Origin: Hofstenia miamia
Taxonomy: Eukaryota > Xenacoelomorpha > Acoela
Reading direction: 5' to 3'
NCBI GenBank assembly: GCA_004352715.1
Contig: SCFE01000105.1
Coordinates: 1,252,129-1,316,128, forward strand
Length of the DNA stretch: 64,000 nt
The notes beneath the pieces are model-generated. The model had not been told where the DNA came from. It searched no databases and saw only the letters and a program-made list of their open reading frames with translations. Below, one piece after another: positions 52,201-62,294 of the stretch (the first letter of the stretch is position 1; the number at the start of each line of letters is the position of its first letter). The position numbers and the translations under genes were made by a program.

Positions 52201-55200
52201 TGGAATGCCCCCCTCGTCAGGTTTTCAAAATTGATTGTGATTGGCTAAATCAAAAGATATTCGACAAAATATTAAAAATGCTAAAACTAATGTACTTAAT
52301 TACATTTTTAGGTCTATTTATTCAATATTTTAAAAATTTTCGCGGGGCTTCGCTCCGCTTTTGTGACTCACTTGATGATTACTGCGTACGCCCCTGGAAT
52401 ACCAATACAGTTAGTCACAAAGTAATAAGAAAATGGAAAACAAGCAAAAAGCAAATTTGTTAAAACAGAGTAATTATATCAACCTAAGCTGCACGAATCA
52501 ACTTATTCACATGACCTTGATAAAAAAATTCATACAATAGCACGAGGAATCAATTGCACATCTATTCTTCCCAAGAGAAACACAATCACTTCAGATGCAT
52601 CTATGTTCTAATGTCCTCAACAAAGACAATTGCTTACATAATTAAATAATTTTAAATTAACAAAATTTGCTAAGATGCTACCTCCACCGCTTTAGCAATA
52701 TGATTAAAGAACTTAGTTCAGAATAAAGGACTACTAACTAGTAACATACAGACATGTAACAATTTTTAACATTTCAAAGTTTAAGCGCACAAAGAATAAA
52801 AGACTTTTACTGAATTTTTAATATTTGATGGGGTTAAAATTTTTAATATTCAAAAAATAAACACCAACCTTAAGTTAGATTTTGAAGCTACAGTAGCAAG
52901 AAGGGAATCCTCTGAAGAAGTATCATTAGGAAATAATTCTAAATTCATTAGTTTCGGCGAGGAAGAGTTTTCGGCATTAGAGTCAAGTTTAGTAGAAAAA
53001 GGAGACAGACTTTTGGACTAAGGTAGGGTAAATGATTTGAAATTTCGAAATACTACCTACCGAAGATATGTATTCGAAATCGACTATGTACTCTGGAACT
53101 ACGAAATCTGATTGAAACATAAACCATTCGCATTGTCGAGTCCCACAGTCACATTTTTGCTCAGGATCGACTTCTAAAACAAATTTATCACGATAAAACT
53201 AGATTAAGAAATCGTTAAAAACCACTTCATGAGAAATGGAGTTTAAAAATCTAAAGAGCCTTTTTACACATTTTGATTCTGCAAAAGAGTAATGAGTTTG
53301 GGTAGGAGCACCTAGAATAAAGGAATTTTTTTTTGGTTTTTAGAATATATCGAATTTTCACCCATATTTATACAATAGCTTATATTAAAATTGAGTAGAG
53401 AAATATTTAATGTAAATGAATATCTTGTTTTTTTAAAGAAACTATCATAATTTTCTATTACTGCAAAAAAAATCCTTTGTCTAATAAGATATAAATGCTG
53501 CTTGTAAATTTCTATATTTTACTTAATTTTCAAACCTACATTTAACAAGCTTAGTTAAATGATTAGTTAATAGAATCCGTAGCATTATAAGAAAACGGAG
53601 TTACATTTATAAACAATTGCTTAAAGATTATTAGTGTAATCAATTTTTTCCGAGAAGAAAATTTTTTATCTTAGATGCTAGCATACGGATCTGTGAAAAA
53701 CTTTGTTCAAGAATGACCTTAGAACACCTAGTTTAACGTGAATCGAAATTTTGATAAGCATTTTTACCAAAAATAAAGAAATTTACCAATTAAAATGTCG
53801 AGTTTGCCTTATTTTGACCAAAGAATGAAATTTTGACTTTACAAAATATTTTCGACATTTTTTACACTTTTCATGTCTAAGCAAATTTCGCAATATATTT
53901 TTGAAAGAAAAAAACATTTTGAATTTATCGACCCTTACGCGCCCAATAATGATGCTCTTACCTGGGTTGCAAAGTCGGAAGACAGAATCGACGTTTTCAT
54001 AGTTAATGGGAGAGATTCTAATTAAATATTAATCAAGAAAATACATTAATACCATACCTAACATCGTCCGAAGATTGTGTTGAGCGGCCTATAAGAACCT
54101 TACACATGATAAGCTGACCTAAAATAATGAAATATTCACGTTGTTTACAATAAAGAATATTTCTTAAATAAAGATATATTATTTTCCGAAATAATATGTA
54201 GGCTATTGCAAGAATACCGTGCTAACGAAGAAATTTCAGCTGCACAAGATATTCATTTGTCACAATTCAAAAAACCTTAATGAAAAACCTTTAAATACGA
54301 CACTCTCCAATTCGATAAACGACAACAATAGAATGCCACAATAAAGTTCAATGTAGAAAATTTCATTTATAAGGACGTAGTAGCACGATTAGTAGTTTAA
54401 ACACGCTATTAAGCAGGAAATAGTCACAGATTCAGGGCAAAATACTAAAAGACTTGTTTGAGAAACGCTGAAATGTCCTGCATCTTGGGTTTAAAAGAAT
54501 TGCTTGCCACGCTATCGAAAATAATTGCTAATTTCTTAGCAATCAAAATATTAAAGGTTATGATAGTCAAAAGACTCTACCATACAAATTTTAAGAATTT
54601 TTTTAGAAAAATAATGTTATATGAATCGGTAGACATTAGGAAATCAAAGTTCAGTTATAGGAATTGCATAGATTTAAACTTCCAAATGGAAAAAATTCGC
54701 TTTTAAGCGTTTCTAATTACAGACAATAACAATACTGGTTGTTATTCTCTGCAATTAATGCAATGTTGCAAGACAGCATAATAATGAAGTAATTCCAGGA
54801 TGAGTGTTTGACAAGGAAGGCTTTTAGACTCCATTTATGTTATAAAATGGAATTCAATGTACGAGTAAATATTGTTAGCTACCAATATTGCTACCAAGCG
54901 AAATTCGTTTCATATTAGACTATTAAAATCTTGAACAAATAACAAAATTAATGGGAGTATTTCTAGGAGCCTAAAATGTGTTTTACACAGAAAAATAAAC
55001 GCTTACTATTTAATAGGTCAGCATTATCACAGTCGCGTACTTCACTGGTTCTAACTCTCTTAATTCGTCGTTGATCCGCAATACCAACGCTGTTGGTGAG
55101 CGGAATACCCGCCGCATTGAAATAATTCTAAATATAATCACGTTACACGATTTCGATGCGAAAACTCAAACCTCATATGTGGATAATGGTAAAAATCCCT

Positions 55201-58200
55201 GCTCTATGAAACTAACTAAGTCTTTACGTGTCGGATACAAATCAGGATCAACCACATAAAATAGGAACTCCAGCAGTTTTTTATAATGTGATTCTCCCCT
55301 AAACGATATTATAGACAATCATCATAATTACGGTACAAAATCGTGATATTAAAATACGATATTATTGTAAAATTTGAAAAATATAGAAGCAACAATATTA
55401 AACAATTTGAAATACCATGCGTCATTCACGAGTGTGTGAAATATCTTGGAGGATGCATCACGATTTACAAAAATAGAATCTTGTCTAGAATGCTTCAAAC
55501 TTCAAAGAATGATAGTATAATTAATCCAATATTGAAATAGGAATAGCATTTATAAAATACATTTGTTAGATTACATTGACTATATATGCTATAACTGAAA
55601 GAAACGATGGGATTGCCAATATGTTTTCGTGACAGATTGAGGATTTAAGAATCAATGATAATTGTACAATACTTCATATTATAAATTTGTGCCAAAATCT
55701 ACAACTAGCTGTCGCTCAAGTAAATGAACACCAGCAAATTTCATAAATTTATAAATTCACAAAAAGTTAATGTTTTCACAGCAAAGTATGAATCTCTTTG
55801 ATTGAAATTTTAAGAAATTGAGGCAAACAGCCAATATTCCGATGCGCACATCAAGAATGAACTAACACTTTTCAATTTAAGAACGACTTCGACCTTAGAA
55901 AATTCGATCAAAATTAAAATCTACTATGTAATTCATTCATTTGCTCAATAAGTTGCTAGAGATCATTTGAATGTGTTCATCAGCCACCTTAAACTCTAGT
56001 TTATACTTTAGGTTATTTACCTTCAAAATACGAGTTATTCATGTAATGACATGTATTCTAAATTGATGATTTAGTTCAGTATTATAAAAGGCAATACATC
56101 GTTGTTCCTAATATTTTCATAATTTAAATACCATACAAACTGCTGAAGATCATACTTTTAAAACTCTTATTCGCAATGCCTTGGTCGCGGCTAAGAGTTT
56201 CCTACACTATGGACTATTACCATTTGTCAAAAATGAAAAAATAGCCTTATGGCGAGTCATGATTCAGCAATAAATAAAAGGTTTTTCAAATGAAAATGAG
56301 ACTTGTAGAGTCTCTTGAAATTAAGGGGAGAATAGATTTTTGAACGTTTTGTTTATTTCACAAACTGTTTTAACATAAGAATATCATTCTCACAAGCTAG
56401 CCAATTTATAGTGGTGCGATACTTTACTAAACAGTGCATTCATAAATTTCCAAATAATTTAGTTTCATATGAATCAGTACTTAGCAAATGAATACTAAAT
56501 ATTAAGACCATTTTCATATTTTACTACTTTTAAAAAATCCCAAACCCTAACCGTAATGGGAAAGTAAAAATACAGCCATAATTAGTAAATCATAAAAAAA
56601 TTTTCTTCAATGTTTCAAAATACTTCTGTAGGCTGGAATATCAGTACAATTTACCATATTACACAAAAAGTAGTCTTTATCTTTAGATTTATTGGCTTGT
56701 GTTACTGCTTGAACTTGTAGCTTGTTTTGAACTATCTAGATATTAATAATTACATTATTAAATTGCTTATTGCTATACATGTATCAGGGTTGACAACGAG
56801 TTCCAACCTGTTGGTTCACGACTGAGTGACCCGTCATCTCGGTGAATTGTAACTCAAAGTTGTAACAAGATGCAAAATAAAGGACGAAAACAAAAACATG
56901 ATTGGCTTAGGTAAATAAATTTGAGATTTTTCTATGTGAGGAGACTAGAGAAATATTGTTAAAGAGTATAGCATATTATTGTGTTAATCTGTTAATCTTT
57001 TAGAATTGTGAAAAATAGTGGTAGTGAAAAAATAAAAAAATTTAATTGTTAATTTGGTTTATCAAATCCAGTTTCCAAAATTTGATTGCGGATCACCTTG
57101 ATATTACCCATTGACTCATCACCCAATTAATGCGTGCAATTTGGCGACCAGAATGACCCGAGACCCATTGTCAGCTCTGGAAAGTATCAAGCGTACCTTT
57201 TTCCACACACTCACTAAATATTGCATAATCTCCTTTATTCACATACATGTAATGCCTTAAATGAAAAGAAATGAGTTAGTCTCATATATGGGCATTACAA
57301 AAACGGCACTCCACAGTTGCATAACTTTGATGAGTTCCTTTGGTACCTGTAGAAAAACGCAAATCAGGAAAATAGTAATTTACATTTTCATCATATACAT
57401 GTAAGGCCAATATTAAGGCTGTTCTCATCTATCTCCATGCAGCCATTATTAAGGCTGACAAAGAAACTATGTTTTTGCTGGACATAAGCAATACTTTTCT
57501 CAACTGGGGTTAGATTATAACAGTTGTATCTAAAGCTTTGTCCTCGTGCAGTAGACCTCTGCGCTGCCCCGAAAAATGTATCGAATTTCGGGGTAAAATT
57601 ACACAAATCTTGAGACAACCGAACCTTAATTCTATACAGTTATCTTTGTAGTTTATCTAAAAAGTAATTGCTTGCAAATTCAAAAAGTCATAACCAAGAA
57701 ATTTAACTACATGATTTTTATTTGCAATGATATAAAATGATAACTACAAGTTTGTTTACCAATATTTTTTTAATGCATTCAAAGTAGCTATGTATCATTT
57801 TACATCTGATCACGTTAAATTACTGTTCAATTTTTTGGGCTATAGCGGCTAAAATATAAGAAATTTTTTTTTTTACAAGGCCTAATTATGTTAGGATTTA
57901 GAATTGCGAATAATTCTAGTTAAATATTTTCATGTGTAATTAAATTTATAATAATTTCGGGACTCTCCACTAACTTGAAATAAAGGATTACTGTTGTCAG
58001 GGGTCAATATACGAATTAATTTGCTAAAATATCTTAGTTAATCATTTATTATTAAATAATTGTGTTTATAGGATAAAATAATGTTCCAAGTTACGAATGC
58101 AAATAAGAGGTTTATACCACAGTTCTGTAAAATCGGCACTGAGCCCAACAATTAATGTAATCGGCGCCTACGCCGCTGAGGATAACGACAAAATATACAG

Positions 58201-61200
58201 TTCTGCTGTGTAGTACATGTTGCCAAAACAACGCTTATTTGGCGATATTTTAATTTTGAAAAATCAAATGAAAAACAGCAACGCTATCTTAAACATTCGT
58301 TAATCTGCATCCCAAGTCATGGAGAATTAGTAAATCGTAGCTACACCTCATTATAAAAATAAAAAGGGAATTACGTCACATCATGCTTTGAGAAAAGAAA
58401 ACAATAAACTGAAAAGCCTAAATTCACAAGCTCATCATACTATTGAATAATATTTGAATCAGGTCACTGAAAAGCAATTCGATTGGATTCCCGACGGTTA
58501 CTTCCAGGGCCCCACGTTGGCGGTATGCTTTTAAAATCAATTAGAAATATTTTATCTGCATGTATTATATAAGTGGAATGCTTCTATTTACTTTACTTAC
58601 TTAATATTTAACCCTGGAAGCCCATTCTCCATGATAAATGCACGACGATCATTGAAACGTAGTTGTTGCATTCGATTATGAATTCGAGTTACTCTCCGTA
58701 CTTTTATGCCACTAATGTCTAAGAGATTTGCACTGCAAAATCTGGAAACGACTAAATCTCTGCACGAATCAACCCACGGTTCATTGGTAGAGTCCTCAAA
58801 TCTCACATTTCCACCCGTTTCCAACTCTGTCAGCAATCGACACTCATTGGCCAAACTAACTGCTTCAAGATATTTCTTCTGACGATCATGAAAATATGAA
58901 ATTCTAAATGAAGAAATGCAGTAAACGGTTTAAATTTAACAAAAGCCGCAGCAAATCTATGAGTGACGTCTGTGTATCGTGTTGTCATTTGAACAGTAAA
59001 CCGGTATAACACCGTCAATTTTTAAATAAAACGGTTCTACTTTAGTTCCATTTATTTTGATGTGCTACGTGTTCTATAAATCTATGGAATATTAACGGAA
59101 TGAGGTCACATGTGTTCTAATGCTTAACACGGATTTCAAGTTCTAGAGGAAGGGAAAAGTTAACTTACTTGTCTATTGCCGACTTCCAATTGCTAATGAA
59201 CTGCTTCAAAGAAATGAGTGACTTAGACTTCATTGATGAATTATTGGAATGATTCAGAAGACTGGCATCACTGTATTTCTCATTAAGTTGCTTCTCAATC
59301 TATGTTAAATAGTTCTAGATATTACTTCAAAATTTTAATATTTACACAAATTTACACAACTATTTGAAAACTTAAATTGATAGAAAAGCTATCTTGAATG
59401 TGTTTATTAGATCAAATCTAATGAAATTAAACCTAATATAAACATTAAAAGCGCTTTGTCATGTTTTCATCACAAAATTGAATTAGAAATTTTCGAATTT
59501 ATAATGGGAATACACTAGAATGCCTGAATTTCTCGAATACTTAAAAACCTAAGTATCTCCAGTGACAGATCATTGAAATATTGTACAAATGCTTACATAT
59601 TTTCAACAAATACCTCAACATATTTTTAATCATTAAAAAGCAATCTATGAATTCAGTTTTTGGTTATCAAATCCAGATTTTATGCTCGACATGTTGGACT
59701 TATATAGACTAGCAATAGCTGTAATGCGATGCGATTTGCCGGAGCAGTACATCTATCTAGACTGCGATTTCTTTTGCACGAGACAGATAAACATGTCAAG
59801 CATTGATTAGGCTGCTCCACTTCAAATGCTATTGATTCAGTTGTCAATGACACATCAACGCCAACCTTAGTTTTATTGTACATAAGAACTGTTCTGATTT
59901 GCTTTTGGGATTATTATGTTAGTGATAACGTCCTTAGCCATCATGAAAAGTTCAATTGAATGAAGTCGTTAATTCACAGATGGCGTTGGCTGAAATTCAT
60001 GTCGATATTCTGTGACTGTTCAAACATTAACGATATTTTAAGTGCATGCATATTTATAATTTAATAGATCTTGAGCTTACTGGAAATTTAGGGTTGCCGC
60101 AATTTTGTTCGAATGATGATTTTTAAAAAACATTGTGGTTTGTTCCAATCAATGTATCTCAGTAACTTATACAAAACTTATATATATATATATATACAGT
60201 ATTAGCCAAAAGTATGGGAACAGTAATCTGTCTAAAGCATGTTTTATGCTATTTTCTGGAAAGTTCGTAAAAATATTCCTGAAATTCCCAATTTTTTCTT
60301 AGAATTTACAGCAGATTCATTTAGCCAGCCAAATTAACACAACTTTAGATTTACACTGAAAAAGCACTATCATTATAGTTTGAAATATAGTCCATGGTAG
60401 TGAAAGCGTGCTCAAATTCATATCTTATACGAGAAGGGGTACAATTATCACGCTATAGCTGTTAGAATGGGCGTGTCAATATCTTTGGTATCGAGAAGTG
60501 TTACTCGCTATCAGCAACTGCAAAATTTTTCCTTTCACAAGCAGTCTGGAAGACCGAAAGTGACAACCCCTCAGACTGACTGTCTCATTCACCGTTATGT
60601 CGTCAATCAACCATTCGCTTCATCTTCTGAAGTCAAAGCAAATCTAGGTGCGGTAGTGCGGAATGTATCAAGACGCACCATTAAGCGTCGATTGAATGCT
60701 ACCTTTGACCTTCCATCATGCAAACTGGTAGCCAAACCCAGATTGTCTTCAAAGAACATTCAAGACCGGTTGCGCTTCTGCAGGCAATACCAACACTACA
60801 CCCCTGAGATGTGGCAGCAAGTAATGGTTAGTGAGGAATCCAAGATTTGCCAGTTTACATCATACTGGCCACACGTTCAACGACCAAGAAACCAAAGATT
60901 CAACAAACATTACACGCAACAAGCTGTCCTCTCAGCACCTTCTGTGATTAATTGGGGTGCTATAACTGCGAATGGGCTAGCTGGTCTGCATTTTGTTCCT
61001 CACAACGATACAGTCGCAGCCAAGGCCTACCTCAAAATAATTCAAGAGAAAGTTCCCATGTTTATGCAGCTTCGCGGAACATCTGTACTACAACAAGATG
61101 GTGCTCCTTGCCNAAAAAGCACTATCATTATAGTTTGAAATATAGTCCATGGTAGTGAAAGCGTGCTCAAATTCATATCTTATACGAGAAGGGGTACAAT

Positions 61201-62253
61201 TATCACGCTATAGCTGTTAGAATGGGCGTGTCAATATCTTTGGTATCGAGAAGTGTTACTCGCTATCAGCAACTGCAAAATTTTTCCTTTCACAAGCAGT
61301 CTGGAAGACCGAAAGTGACAACCCCTCAGACTGACTGTCTCATTCACCGTTATGTCGTCAATCAACCATTCGCTTCATCTTCTGAAGTCAAAGCAAATCT
61401 AGGTGCGGTAGTGCGGAATGTATCAAGACGCACCATTAAGCGTCGATTGAATGCTACCTTTGACCTTCCATCATGCAAACTGGTAGCCAAACCCAGATTG
61501 TCTTCAAAGAACATTCAAGACCGGTTGCGCTTCTGCAGGCAATACCAACACTACACCCCTGAGATGTGGCAGCAAGTAATGGTTAGTGAGGAATCCAAGA
61601 TTTGCCAGTTTACATCATACTGGCCACACGTTCAACGACCAAGAAACCAAAGATTCAACAAACATTACACGCAACAAGCTGTCCTCTCAGCACCTTCTGT
61701 GATTAATTGGGGTGCTATAACTGCGAATGGGCTAGCTGGTCTGCATTTTGTTCCTCACAACGATACAGTCGCAGCCAAGGCCTACCTCAAAATAATTCAA
61801 GAGAAAGTTCCCATGTTTATGCAGCTTCGCGGAACATCTGTACTACAACAAGATGGTGCTCCTTGCCACAGCACAAAAGTTGTGAAACATGGATTGCATC
61901 ACAAGACTTTCGCCTGCTTGAGAGCTGGCCGGGAATCTCCCCAGACCTCAACGTCATAGAAAATTGCTGCCATCACATCAAAAACTGTCTGAGGAAGCGC
62001 CAATGCACATCGCTCCACGATCGGAAGGAGCAAATTAAAGTGGTATGGTGCACAGAGATTACTGATTATTATTGTAGAACGCTGGTCGAGTCAATGTCAA
62101 ATCGCATTGCTGCGTGTTTGGCCAATAATGGCGGACATACAAAATATTAGTGAGTTTTTCTTAATTAAATATTTACTTTCTACACGGTGTTATCATATTG
62201 TTTCTACATTTTGTTATTATATTGTTTCTACATTGNTATAAATAAATAAATAA

Positions 62254-62294
<41 letters not shown>

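Larger units (their letters stand above)
60197..62150 (+). mobile_element. Tc1 transposon, 5' TIR and nearly full transposase, with assembly duplication
   Basis: The 5' terminal repeat CAGTATTAGCCAAAAGTATG starts next to a (TA)n tract at about 60,197, in keeping with TA insertion. The transposase follows twice because 60359-61112 recurs at 61114-61867 beside a single n. The 3' end is not found: the expected inverted copy of the TIR is absent before the (TA)n tract at 62,250. It sits in the LRRC9 intron between the exons at 62,616 and 59,299. Confidence 0.82.

Noticed and set aside
57145-57178. Open minus-strand stretch with splice-like borders (CTGACAATGGGTCTCGGGTC...) as the missing LRRC9 exon
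   Set aside because: It is the right terminal inverted repeat of the MITE at 56,785-57,179, and its donor would leave the wrong phase for the next exon.
60359-61112. A second Tc1 insertion in tandem with the first
   Set aside because: Both copies appear identical, share the same altered catalytic codon and are separated by a single n; unmerged contig overlap is the better explanation.
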